Shown here piece after piece: positions 39,537 through 52,965 of a stretch of DNA of 64,000 nucleotides. The notes under the pieces were generated by a model that saw nothing but the letters and a program-made list of their open reading frames with translations, did not search any database and was not told where the DNA came from. The position numbers were made by a program, and so were the translations under genes. This DNA comes from Rotaria socialis (lineage: Eukaryota; Rotifera; Eurotatoria; Philodinida; Philodinidae), in contig CAJNYU010000181.1 of the NCBI GenBank assembly GCA_905331475.1, positions 434,001-498,000 on the forward strand, in the 5' to 3' direction. Position 1 is the first letter of the stretch. Each line of letters starts with the position of its first letter.

Positions 39537-42500
39537 TCATAATTCAGTTGTATGATGTACATTTGATGCTTGTTGCTGTTGTTGTTGTTGTTGCTGCTGC
39601 TGCTGCAGCTGGTCATTAATATAATTAACAATAAAATCTTCATCTAAATTGCCTATTTCATCACCGAGAAATTCCTAAAATACGAAATGTCATTTTATGA
39701 ATGAAATCACATAGTTAAATAATCTCCTTGAAAATTTACCTGTCGCTTGGAATCATTTGAACCTTTATAATATTTAATTGTTGGATAAGCATGAATTGAT
39801 ACTCGTTCACAAATTTGCCGATGATTGTCACAATTTATCTTACCCAAATTTACTTTTCCATCCAGTCTCTTTTATAAAAAATTCAAAAAATAAACCTAAC
39901 ATTCATTGCTTGCTCTTCTACTCATAAGTAACTTACACGTGCAACGCCCTCAAATATCGGTGAAAACTGATGACAATGTCCACACCAAGGTGCTAGAAAA
40001 ATGAATAGATGAACGTAGAATCAATTTTCATACAATATATTTACCATAAAAATCAATCAACCATGGTTTCGAATCACGTAAAATATTTGTCGAAAAATTT
40101 TTTCCATCCACTTCAGTAACTTTACTTGGTAAATATTGAAATGCCCATGAGCGTAATGAATTTACATCACGCCATCCATTATTATATAAACTAAATAGAA
40201 CATAGACAAAAATAAATAAAGAGATATCAGTACAATGTCAATCAGATTAACATGTAAAACATGATGTAGTTATTGTTACCAATCAGCGAAAGATTGCTGT
40301 AGGATATATTTCTTCGCCAGAGTTCCATGTTTTATTTTTCATGTACTTCAACAGAAATTCTCTTATCAAGCCATAAAGGCACGCTATTCATATAGAGTGT
40401 GTAATTGTAAATCAATAATTATTGCTGCATTCTACGTTGAATCGTTTCTAACATGTTTGTCACGTCTGTATTGACGCACAACTATGATATATCACATGTG
40501 AGTGTCGCAGTTCCGAAATTCTACCTTATCACTTCAAAACTGGATGGTTTTGAATTTTGTTTGAAAAAGAAATACAATATAATTATATTTACATGAAAGT
40601 GTGTCCATCAACATTGGGCGGATAAAGACGAATGGTTGGATAACTATAAACACCTTGTTTTTGACATAATTGGGATTGAACTGTACAATCAACTTGTGCA
40701 ACATGAGCAATACCCTTTAAAAGCTAAAAAAAGCACAAAGAACTCGTTGTAGAAAATAGGATTCTTTTTTTCTCTGCGTTTTATACTTTTGATAATGTTC
40801 TCCATTCACCACTTAATTGTTGACATGGAAAGCACCATGGCATAAAAAAATCAATTAACCACATGTCATTGGAATTTTTATTTTCAACTAATTTTGTATA
40901 TAAATCACTATCTAATGTTATGACAGTTGGATGAAGAATATCATCAATGAAATTTATTATCGCTTGTTCTTGATGTTGACCATGAAAATTATGTTGAACT
41001 GATTGATTGTATAAAATTGTTGTTGGATATGAATTTATACCTGATTGTTGACATAATGGTTGATGTATAGTACAATCAACTGTACCAAAACTAACTTTAT
41101 CCGTTAAACGTTTTGATGCTTTTCGAAACTCGGGTAATAAATGCATACACGGTGGACAGAACTAATACAAAAATTATTAATAAAAGAAAATGAATTTAGA
41201 TTTTTTAAATTTAATACGAATACTAACTGGTGAAAAGAAATCAATTATAAATGGTTTTGAATCAGTTGTAACTGATGGAAAATCAGATGGAGTTAAAGCA
41301 CGTAATGGTGAAAAAGCATTATCACGAACGAATCCAGCGATATCATTGGATGTATGACGACCTTTAATTTAGATTTTAATTTATTCGTCTTTTTTTACTT
41401 GTTTTCAATAAGTAGATATTTACCATAATAGAATTCATAGTGACCACCTTGTTTGAATAAAATAAATGCCGGCTTTTTGAATATATATAAGTTCGTACAA
41501 GTATCGGTTGATGATGAGCAATCGAATCGGCCAACGTTATAGTCTAAGGAACATGACACATTTCTTTTATTCAATTATATTTCATAAATCTCTCGATAAG
41601 AAACACTGATCTGTATCAACTAACGTAATATTTGTAGTTTTTATTTTATTTTATAAGCGATTTAACCTTTTTTAGCGTCTGCTGCATAGGTATTAGCATA
41701 AGTCCTAGGGTTAAGCTATCAAGTTTTAAAGTGATTATTAGTGTTCGATGCAATCATCGATCAATCGCGTCTACTAGATCATTAACAGTAAAAATCATTT
41801 CTTTTTATTCATTAAAATAATCCATATTAAACATAAATAGAGAAACAGTTATTAAAGAACTTGAACATAAAATAAAAGACACTGGAAGAATGAAAGAATT
41901 CACTTAGATGTCATCAATATAAGAGGTGTATAACAATGTTTAATATAACCCTTTTGTTTTAGGTGTTTTTATTTTTACAGTCTTTAACAACCATTTTAAA
42001 TCTATATAGTGATTTTAATAACTGATTATGTTGCCTATTTAATAAATATTAGATGAACGCTTCATTGACGACATACAATATAAAAATGTGTGATAAATCA
42101 AACAACATAGTTGTCGAATCTATGAATACCTGAGTCAAGCTAGTTTACAGAAACATAATTTTAGAGAACACAAAACTTTAAACGAAAGAGAAGCGCATTC
42201 CATTTTCTAGGATTTTATTTTAAAACACGCTAAATAATTAAAAATAAATTGATGAAAGTTGCCGTAGAAAATATGATCTAGAGCCGAGTTTTTGAAAAAA
42301 TTTGATATTACAATCTATCTATGAAATTTTATCAAATAATGAATTAGATAGAAAATTTGATTTGCTCTGTAAACCCTTTTTTATGAGAGTCGCAAATTGC
42401 TTTACATTATAGAAGTGGATTTTGTTAAACAGGTTCTACTAGCTTACATTGCAATTAATAATAAAATCTCTAGTTCGTTCTATAAATATTCTATGATTCA

Positions 42501-44396
42501 GTCTTCCGTACTACAAAAATAACTCTGCTTTATGATTATACATCAGTATGATCAATGATTGTTTTCTTTTATCCTGAATAAAACGATCATACGTGATTTC
42601 TATTCATAAAAAAGCTTAAGCTCTCTAATTAGGGGGTGCAACTTATGAGGGCCACAAAACGCCCATTTGATTGGAAATTATTCATGTAACGTTCTAACGT
42701 GGTTACTGCCTGTACTGTCTCTTCTACTTCCGTTTCTAAGTTCCGTTATATTTATTTAAAGAAAAAACTTTCTTTTTCAATATTACTTACCGTTTAACAT
42801 TGATGGTAGTTTTTTCAGCTCATGGTCTTTATCGTTATTGACTTCATCAACAAATTGAATTAACCATGGTTTAGCATCTGCACTTTCTTTTAATTGTTTA
42901 ACTAATTCCTACAAATAAAAATCAAAAATTTTCAATTTCATTGCGCTTCAATCATGCCAATTCTTCTTTACATGAAAGTGATCTTTTGTAATTAATGATA
43001 AATTTGGTAGGAGTGCTAATATTTGTGAAACAATATCTTTTAAATTTAAACTTGTTATGGAATAACCATTATTTGATGGAAAATCTTTAGTGGGATAGAA
43101 CAGAATAGTACTTTGTGGCTTTAATTGCTCACATACATAAGGATCTGCATGACAATTAACACTAGCAACTTGTACAAGATTATTCTAATAAGAAAATAAA
43201 TATGAACAAGAATATTATTGATTCATGGTTCAAAAAACAAAATAGAGTATCTAACTTACTAGCATAACCGCTAATTTAAAAACTTGATCATCATCTAGAC
43301 AATCGCCTTCATCAATATCTCGGCAGAATGATACCAACCATGGTTTATTTGTATCAGCTTTTAAAGTTCTAAACATGCGATCATCAAATTTAACCACATG
43401 AGCAGAGACAAAGCTCATTGCATAGCGAATGAGTGCATCTTTTTCTCTTGGACCTTGATAAATATCACGCTGTACAAATCAAAAATAAAAAGAATTTTAT
43501 ACTGTTGTTAATTTAATTTCTAAACCGATGCATACTTTTGGATAGATACGTAATGTTGGATAAGCTCGAATGCCTTGTTCATTACACATCATCCATTCAT
43601 CTTGACAATTAACTGCACCAATACGAATAACACCTTCCAGTATTTTTGATATTTCACGCCACTAAAAGAATTATTCAATAACAAGATTGAACGATTATAT
43701 GGTTCACACAATGAAACATACTGCTGGTGCTAATTCATGACAATGTGAACATTGTGGAGAATAGTAATTAATAAACCATACATCTTGTGAACCATCAACG
43801 GATTGTACTAAACATAAAATTCAACAAATATTCATCTTTATTTCATTTAAATACAATTCTTACGAAAATCTGTTCGACTAAGTGTAATAATTTCTGGATC
43901 TTCATCATAAATGCCTGCAAAATAGATATATTTTTATTTAAAAAAAAAATATCATAGAAAAAGAAATAAAATATTCGAACCAAAATTATGTTGATAAAAA
44001 TTCCATGATTGATATTGATTTCCACGATTGAAATCATCTTTGAGACCTTCTTCACCGTATGTATCATACTTTTTTCTTAATTCATCATCACGTAAAATCT
44101 CATATGCACGATTTATTTGTAAAAATTCTGCATGTGCATTTGGATCTCCCTTAATTGATAAATAAGAAAAAAGAAAATATTAAAATTTATTTTCATTATT
44201 ATCGAAAAATTCTATTTACAGTTCGTTTATCTGGATGCTTTTCAAGTGCTATACGTTTAAATGCACGTCGTATGTCACGTTGTGTAGCTGATTTTGTTAT
44301 TCCAAGTAATTGATAAAAATCTTCAGCCGAATAAATAAGTGTTGGTAAAAAAATTGAACAACTAATCAATAGATAAGTAACACGCATTGCATTCAT
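39537..44396 (-). CDS. DNAJC10: DnaJ homolog subfamily C member 10 (ERdj5), ER disulfide reductase
   Basis: ERdj5 reduces disulfides of misfolded proteins in the ER lumen and works with BiP in ER-associated degradation. Sixteen exons, 792 residues (human 793): 44220-44396, 43981-44149, 43864-43914, 43722-43807, 43536-43661, 43260-43469, 42972-43184, 42791-42908, 41424-41543, 41228-41361, 40787-41161, 40593-40723, 40045-40190, 39937-39992, 39740-39868, 39537-39674. A signal peptide (1-24) is followed by a J domain with HPD at 54-56. Active thioredoxin domains carry CSHC (about 152), CPPC (about 470), CFPC (about 578) and CGHC (about 689), separated by two redox-inactive thioredoxin-like modules. 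The second site has Phe where Trp is usual (FCPPC). The C-terminus has an extra run of 11 Gln and ends in TTEL rather than KDEL. Intron 8 (41544-42790) is 1.25 kb. Confidence 0.97.
41544..42790 (-). other. DNAJC10: Long ERdj5 intron
   Basis: 1247 bases with no exon needed: the flanking exons join in frame and the protein matches human ERdj5 across the junction. The sequence is AT-rich with no recognisable element. Confidence 0.6.
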
Positions 44397-45225
44397 CTAA
44401 AGCAGCTTCTACTAGTTTAAACAAGTAAAACTACTTGAGTGAAGCACGAAAAAGAGCGATTTATTTATTAGGATTTTTTTCGTTCTCTTATTGTCATCAG
44501 ATGTGAATTCGATTGTTTGTCTGCAGCGTTCGCTGGCAAACATAAATTCGAATAGAATAGTTACACGTATGTGGTACATCCAAGGGAGAGCAAGAGGGAG
44601 AGAAGGAAGAACGACAAAACATTTGTGTATGTAAAAATATGTTGGCGTCAAAGTAGAGTAGGAGAAGAAACAACGATCGATTAAAATGGATGCTTAAGAC
44701 AATCAAAAGAAACTAAGTAGCCTTGCCCGAACACTTTTTTATTTCATCAATTGAAATAATATACCACTACCTACCTTTATTCTTCATATTAATTCAAAAT
44801 GCATTATGAAATCGATAAGTAATAATTCGAAAAGGAAAAGAGAGAAGATCATAAGTAAGTCCGTCATGCAATAGGCAGATGAAAAAAAATGAATAATCGC
44901 TTTTTTTAATTGAGGTTATGTCATAAAGAAAGCGACTACACGATTTTTAACTTAAAAATAAAAATAAAAAACAACAAAAACCACAATACATGGAAGATGT
45001 CGATGAGCATATAAAGGAATACAAATAGAATAGATTGTAAACAATAATTTAAAAATAAATTTTTCGCAGTTTTTCATTGGTTTTATTATTTTTTTTATTA
45101 CCACCGTGATATAATACGAAAGGTCAACTATTTTCTTCTAGTATTCTAAAATCTTTGTTTCAATCTAGCTGAGCTTTCATGTATTTGTAAATATCATTAA
45201 AATAAACAGGAACCAAACAATGATA
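44397..45225. other. Spacer between ERdj5 start and CPT2 stop
   Basis: 829 bases that must include the ERdj5 promoter and CPT2 3' UTR. A search by eye found no clear unfolded-protein-response element. Confidence 0.45.
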
Positions 45226-47763
45226 TTATGATTTTATGATATTTGCTAATTCTTTGTAGCTTTCATTGGCTGCTTCTATAAAATTGTTTGATTCATTCTC
45301 CATGTAGGAGGTGACTAGTAATCCACAGTGATCATCATCAATTAAATATCCAATACCAAGTCCATCATCAACAACAGGACCAAAACCACCAACAAGAATA
45401 TGTTTTGAAGCCACCGTTGATGTCGAAAGAATAGTATGATTCATTAATTGATATGATTGATCTGTAAAAAGAGGATGTAAATGATTTTCTTTATTTTCCA
45501 CTTGTTGCAAATATTTTAATGCAAATAAATGTCGATCAAAACCATGCCCAGCTGCTGCTGCTTTAATTAATCGTTGATGCTTGTCGGAAGCATTTTTTAA
45601 TAATTGTTTTTTTAATTTTTCATCATTTGATTTCGTTAATGTTTCAATAAAATTCTTTGTTTCATTTGTTACAGGCCGAATTGTTTCTGTTCGACCATGT
45701 TTATATATAGCTGTCGAACATGATTCATATGCTGATACAAATCGATGATGCATTTTATAATAAGCCATTTGTATGCCTAATTGCATTATACTATCAGGAC
45801 TCAATTCCGAGCTTTTCAATAGATTTTTACTAAGGACTGTTTCTTGATATACTTTAACGTTAAGTTTGGCTATAAATTTATTATAATTCTGTTTTGATAT
45901 GTTATGTTCATTCTTTAATTGATCATCTAATTTAAATTCAAGTTTTTCAATATAATCATGTGCAGACATTTTGATGGATTGATAATGAGAAGCACTGACT
46001 TTTCCATGTTCTGTAGCGTCTTTGTCAATATCATTACAAAAACGAAGTAAAGCAACACCATCACCCCACGAATGTTCACAATTTAAACCTAACGTTCCAT
46101 CGGATAACATAATCATATTAAATGATTTATCGTACCAACGATTTAATGCATTATCACATAAATATTTGCTAGATATGTATTCTGCACGTTGATTTTTACT
46201 AAGTGATTTATTTAATTTCGATGGATCATCATTATCTATTGAAAGAGAAAAAACGATGTAAAATACAATTAGGCATGTCACTGAACAAATAATTCATCAA
46301 GTAAAATCTTTATTGATGAATTCTTAAAGATTAGAGATGAATCGAATTGAATATAAAAATGATAAAGAGGAATATTGTACTAAATAAGGTTGACAACGTT
46401 TAATATGATACTGAAAATTTTGATACGATATAAACAAGAAGATCTAAAAAAATCTGCTGTTGAAGCCGAATAGAATTTTTTCAAATATATTCTGCTTGAA
46501 TTAAATTGTATTCATAGTAATTTATTTTTTTTAGTAGCATAGTTCTAGAACTATTTTAAAGATTAGAGTATGAAAATAGCTTTACTTGCAAAAGGTATAA
46601 GGTCTTATTTTACTCTAAGATCCCCACCCAGTAATATAACGCCCGTCAACAAGTATCCAATTTCTAATGAAAAAATATTATCACATAACTATTAGTGATT
46701 TCTCACATTATAAAATTATTTTCTAATTAATTCATGTTCATGAAAGTATTTTTATAAACTAACCTAAACATATAAGCATAATTGAACTGTCAATTTCTTT
46801 GAACATTTGTTTATTATGCTGTGAAAGTGCTTCAATTTGCTCACGTATTGTTGCCCATCTATCTCGTTTATCAGCTGTAAAATATCCTAATGGATATGGA
46901 TTTTCTTCTTCATTTAAATGTTCACATAAATATTTCATAATCGATGCAATCTTTTCAGCTGATAAAAGATCTCCATTTTTTTCTAGAATATTCACTTTAT
47001 AGTAATGACCATTTTTAATAACAATAATATGTCGAATATTATTATGACTTGTTACAAGTAAATCACATTCATGCTTCGGTATACGTGTTGAATTAAATAA
47101 ACGATCATACTGTGACATATCTAATGGATATGCATTCTGTACAAACGCACCATAGGATGAAACACGCTTTGGTAAAAATCGAAGATATTTACGAAATTGT
47201 TCAGTATTTGTTTTTGTTGGATGTAAGTGATATACTTCTGGATCAAGCCAATTGGCTCGAAGTGAATTCATAAAACGTACAGACGATATGATATAGTTTG
47301 TTATACGTGCTGCTGGCTTTAATTCCTTCTGATCGTCAGGGAAAATAAGAAAAAAATTAAAATTTAAGATCAATTGTAAACGTGATTTTAAATACATTTC
47401 GAACCATGGTGTTGATATATATGATGTATGTTGATTTGCTTGATTTTTTTGTCGTAATTGAATATGAAGTCTTCTACCATCGCCATGACGAAAATCCTTA
47501 ACTAGTCGACGTGTTTGTTCAAACGATTTTTCATCATTATTAAGTATAGGTTTCAGAGAAGATAAATAACGTTCACATGTTAAGTCTAATTTTGGTATTG
47601 GTAAATTTGGTAAACTATATTGAAAGTGATCTGTTGGTAAAATACTTCGTTTAAAATAATTATAATCATCATATCTTTTAATGGAATCAGATGATTTATA
47701 GCGATGCAGAAAATAAATAAATCGTTGGTATGTACTTAATCTTAGGTGACTATTATTCAACAT
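45226..47763 (-). CDS. CPT2: Carnitine O-palmitoyltransferase 2, mitochondrial
   Basis: CPT2 sits on the matrix side of the inner mitochondrial membrane and re-forms long-chain acyl-CoA from acylcarnitine for beta-oxidation. Two exons, 46764-47763 and 45226-46235, give 669 residues (human 658). The first 45 residues are basic and hydroxylated, as expected of a mitochondrial presequence. Landmarks: LPIPKLDLTCERYL, HTSYISTPWFEMYL, NAYPLDMSQYDRLFNSTR, the catalytic His in EHSWGDG (about residue 388), STAIYKHGRTETIRP for carnitine binding, AAAGHGFDRHLFAL, and LSTSTVASK with GGFGPVVDDGLGIGY. The start at 47763 is chosen because TTCTTGTTTCTGTTTAAG directly before it looks like a splice acceptor; an in-frame ATG at 47787 would add eight hydrophobic residues. 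A non-coding 5' exon is therefore possible. Confidence 0.96.
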
Positions 47764-47787
47764 CTTAAACAGAAACAAGAAAAACAT

Positions 47788-50700
47788 TTGAGCGAAGATG
47801 AAAAAATCGTGGAAGAAATATTAGAACTATCTATCATCATATGATATTGTTAGAAGAGGTTTAAAAAAATTAGGAAATATTTTAATATCTTTTCGAATGC
47901 ATCGTGAATGCCATATAAACTCTTTCTTCTTTTGTTTTAATTAAATTAAAGTGCATCAGTGAATACGTGCGTATACTGAATCCTTCTCTTCTTTGACTAA
48001 CTTAGTTTTCGTACTATAAAACCTACCGGTGAAGAACTCAGAGCTGTGAATTTTTTCTGTAAAGATAGTGGTGATTGACGTTGATGATTCTTCGTAGTGC
48101 ATCGAAAGAGAAGGATTATTTATCTCTTTCCCGATTCTAATTTACTATTTGAATATTCTACATTACATATTTATTGCATGCAAACATTCGATTTGGAAGT
48201 ATTGCATACATGTTATTTGTTAAACGAATTCCTTAATACTTTATTTTCAATATAGTAATGTATTTTTTCACTATATAAATAGAGGAAAATCGATAGTAAT
48301 GAAAGTACGACATTAAATATGCTCGCTTTAAAAATAAAATAAAATATTCTTATTATGTTTTCAGCTTCTAACTATATATATATATTTGTTTTTCTTCATT
48401 TTCTTTCCCTATGAAGTCTATGTCTGATAATAGATGAAAATCAATTATGATCTTATAAAAGAATGACAACTATATATGATGATATCAACTAAAGCACATG
48501 TGTAACAGATTACAACTGTTTTCAGTTGCTCACTAAGTAATTCTTTCTCACTGACATTGAATTACAATGACCTGAAAAGTATTATTACTCCAAAAGTCTC
48601 AAATTTAGGCAATATTTATGTGGCACAATCAAACTCTGTTGATCTAATTACAACGTTTGTTCGACTTATCTAAGAACAGTATCATTAACAGTCAATCTAT
48701 TTTTTTCAAATAAACGTTTTTTGTACGGTAACATTTCATTACTGTTGTTGTCATTCATCAGGTAATTATAAAAATTGTATCATTAGAGTGAATTATTGGT
48801 CGAACAGGAAGGGCAAGCTGGATTTGTGGGTACTCTTAAAAGTCTTTGAAAACTGTCCCTTATCATAAAAATTCATTCACAAGTAAAATGATCGCTGATA
48901 AATGTAAAAAATTCAGATTGGTTGCTAGTTTTAGTCAAATTTTTAGTTCTACATAGTACATATTTTAAAAATTTTCTACTTCAGTAGCACTCATGATGCC
49001 TGCCAAGACTAACCGTATATTCTGCAATGCATGTGAATTACGAGCATCACTGGTTCAGATCAATCATCTACTTTGATTTATTATCTAAACGGAATTTTCA
49101 CAACGTTCTCATTTGCGAGACTCAAAACCTGTGAAAAAAACATTTTGATAAAAAGTTACAATACAATGACTTATATTAGAGAAAATATTAATTTTTATGG
49201 TGTTAGCCTATTCAGATTAAAATTATATTCTTCAGACATTTGAAGGTAGATTGATACCAAGTGATTCAGGCTCGTTTTGATCGATTAAAAAAAGTTAAAA
49301 TCAAAGGGAGCCTATTGCTGAAATTATAACATTTGATTTTTCTCGCGGGATAAATCTTTCTTCTAAAGAAACGGAATTAACATGAAATTAAAAGGTTAGA
49401 CAGAATTTTACGCTCATGAAACACATTGCTAGACAATTTATTTCTACATCAATAATTTTCAAGTAAAACTTAGAAATGATATTGAACATAATTAAAAATC
49501 TTGCCTGATGAATATCTAGTTTAGACTAAAAACGGAAATAATATTTCTTACTACATGTCGATAATGAAAGTAGAGTAATAGCATGTATGTAACTGAACAT
49601 AAATTTTTGACTATTTTCACATATGCTGTATCTTTCTCTATTTTTAATATTCATTAATTTATCATTTAATCAAGTTTATTGTCGTTATCATCATAATCAA
49701 ATTCTTCAGTTAATGATTTCAAAAAATAAAATTCATTTTAATTGCAGTTGATCGTTGTACTGTAACAAAAAAAATAAAAATAAAAATCTGTATATTAAAT
49801 ATCATATAAAATAGAATTAAGTTTAGCTCCAAGCAAATTAATCAATAATTGGACACAACTCATTAAATACAATTTGAAACCGATTATGAGGTTTATGGAG
49901 ATATTTTTCGATTCTTTTATGTTTAAATATATATTTATTTCAAAATATTAAATTTTCATTTGCTACTTTGCATGCTATGCTCTATACGAGTATCAAGAGA
50001 TATGGTTAAATCAAGGTCAATATTATTACACACAGCAGTATTTTTTGGGATACATATATATATGTCGTGATAAATAAACGAATAAATAAATACTTTCTTC
50101 TCATTTGTAGGACTACCAAAACTAAACAGGACTCATTCATATTTACGAGTATATCATGTCTATCAATCAATTCGAGCTGTGCGAACATGGACGATGTCAC
50201 AGCGCCTCTACCTATTTTTCTATTGGATAAAACATAAAACTACTTTCCTGGATACACTCTTTCATTGCAAACACTGTACAGATCTCTTCGAAATATTCAT
50301 TCAAATTCTATTTGATAAAAAACAATGTTGTTAAATGTTAAATGATTCACTTATGCCACGCATTCGTACTGCTTGCACTATCTGTATTTTTGATGTATTC
50401 AATTGAATAGATTGGGATAATGTTGATGTGTCCTTTTAATTTTGAATCATTCCACAATACATTATTGATAACGTAAAAGAACACAGAAAAACAGAAATGA
50501 GGTCCTTTTAATCAACTCTGAATCAAACTCACATCTTATGTCTGAGTGTTAGATCAGAGATATCCATCGTAGTTGAAAATCTTCTGTTACTGGGCTGCAG
50601 ACTTTGGAGAGAGGTAAATCTCGTGTCATTGTCGCGACGATTTTCAAAAAATCGTTGGCAAATCCTTACTATTAGTGCAATAAATTAGTTCTGCCTACAT

Positions 50701-51244
50701 GAATTGATGTGCTCAGCTAGCCCCCGAGTTTTACACTGATCGAAATGTGAATTCTGTGAAAATTCCTAATTTTTTAATTTTTTTTGCAAAAAGTACGTGC
50801 CACTACTGCGCCGTCGCTATCGGCATGTCTGATTCAGATGTATTTTTGTCGATTTTAAACTTCGCTTGTAATAAACCTTATATTTCAAATACAAACACCG
50901 AAATCGAGATGACTATATGATGCATTTATGTACATAGTTTTCTTCCTAATTAATCGCAAAACGAACCAACACAGAGTATATGCGGGGTTTAGACGAATGA
51001 AAAACAAAATTCAGTTATCACTATCTAATTAAAAAACAAATGACCAATTTGAATAATTAAAATTATCATCGGTAAAATCTTACGAAAAACAATTAGAATG
51101 GGCGACTGCCAATTTGTCCGGCCCCCTAATTACGTTGCTGCTCGCAGCTATTACTGATACAGTTCGACAAGATTTTTCACGTTACTACGATCGATAACTT
51201 CGTAGTTTCTCGTTTTGAAAATTAAAAGATTTATACCACAGTTG
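47788..51244. other. Intergenic region, about 3.5 kb
   Basis: No gene is supported; all frames are broken by stops. The part at 50560-51180 is slightly richer in GC and may be decayed mobile DNA, but no terminal repeats are clear. Confidence 0.45.
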
Positions 51245-52965
51245 AAATATTTATTTAAAAATGTGATAACATCTGATTATCACGTGTTACGCGGTAAAAT
51301 AATGGAACGTATTCGTTTGATTTATTTAGTTGTTGGGAAAGAAAAAAATTGTACTGATTTATATGTTTAGAAAGTAAATTTTTACTATGATTTTAGTTTA
51401 TTAAGAATCGCTATGGAAGGATGCAAGAATTATTTAAAAGTCAACTTGATTTTGAAAATTTAGGAAATGTGATGATCTACAAGTATCATATTTAATTGGT
51501 GGTTGAAGACGTACATGTAAAAATATTAGGCACAAATGTTGAACAATATTTACCCAATGTTATGCGATTGGTTTTTCAAGTTGCTGCATTTAAACCTGAA
51601 GTAACTGTACTTGCTGATAGAGATAATGATGTTGAAATAGATGATAATTAGGCAACACTTGATCTTGGTGATCAAGTAAGAGTATTTTTTGTATTTGGGA
51701 AAAATATAATTTGATAAGAGTTTTTCCAATTTTTATTTAAAAGCTTTTGAAATAAAAGCAACAGGTCTTGTAGAAAAAGCAAGTGCTTGTTCAATGCTAA
51801 TTTGTTATGTTAAAGAATTCAAAGAAAGCTTTGTTAATAACGTCGAGAAAACAACAAAATTGATGATTCCACTTCTTCGATTTTATTTTCACGAAGGTAA
51901 GATTTTATTTATTTATAAACTAATAAACATAAAATAACATATTCTTATATTTGTAAGTGCTCGTGCTGCAGCTGTTGAATCTTTACTACATTTACTTGAT
52001 TATGCCAAATTACGTGATGATGACTATGTTCGTCAAATGAAAAAGTATATGAATAAAGAATTATTTAAAGGAATTGAAATTGAACCTGATCACGTAGTAG
52101 TTTGAGAATTATTTTCTTCGTTAGGTAAAGTAATAATTTAGTGAATTGAAACATTAGGCGTATCAAATTTAACAGCTAACGAACAAAAGTTATTAATAAT
52201 AATTCTTGATAATCATCTGAGAAAAAAAACATTTTGAATATTCAAATGGACATATTGAAAACGACGTGATGAAGAAACTGAAGAGGAAATAATCGTCAGT
52301 GGGCATTTTGCGTATTTGATGATATTCTACAATTTACTGTTGCATACTCACAACGTTGTACAGAATTTTTTCTTTCATCTATGGTTGAAAATCTTGCTGA
52401 TAAAGCAGTTGAAGTAAATTTTGAATATATTTTAGAATTTTCGTTTGTTTTATGATTATGATTATTTATTAAAAGATTCGTCAAGCTGAAGCCTATAAAT
52501 TTGACGTAATGGGTATGAATGGGGGTCCTATTTATGCATGTGCATGTGCTGAAGCATTACCACGGTTATTTACAATGATAGGTGCACCGAATAGTTGTGA
52601 ACCTGAAAATAATACGACAACTAAAAACGCAGTTAGTGCTGTTATTAAAATATAATAAATCGTGTCTTGATAATCTTGATAAAGTAACAGAAGTTTTGTT
52701 GTAACAATAAATTGCTCACTCTATGTTCTCTCTTTAACTTCCACAAGTTTGATTGTCTTCGCTTCCAGTTTTTTAAGACATTGAAGAAACACCTTATTTT
52801 TATGGTTATTTACGTGATTTAATATAATCGTAAGTAGAAGAAAGTCTTATGTTCGGATTTGTTTTTCTATAAGAAATAATCCGGTGATTATTGGACAAGA
52901 TAACGCAAACTTTTAGACAATACCAACTATTGTTCAAACTTGTATGAATATTTCGACTAATGAAA
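51245..52965 (+). pseudogene. IPO5: Unprocessed importin-5 (karyopherin beta-3) pseudogene, C-terminal half
   Basis: Fragments in several frames follow the order of importin-5 HEAT repeats: LRGKIMERIRLI, then EQYLPNVMRLVFQVAAFKPE, DLGDQ, KLMIPLLRFYFHEG, RAAAVESLLHLLDYAKLR, RQWAFCVFDDI, IRQAEAYKFDVMGM, CAEALPRLFTMIGAP and NNPVIIGQDNANF. The equivalent human blocks include RQWGLCIFDDVIEH and IRQAAAYGLGVMAQYGG. In-frame stops are seen (for example at about 51649 and 52103), with frameshifts between blocks. Introns with GT and AG ends remain at about 51675-51741, 51896-51957 and before the IRQAEAY block, so this arose by DNA duplication and not from mRNA. The N-terminal half is absent from the window. 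A working copy should exist elsewhere, since importin-5 is a general nuclear import receptor. Confidence 0.9.
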
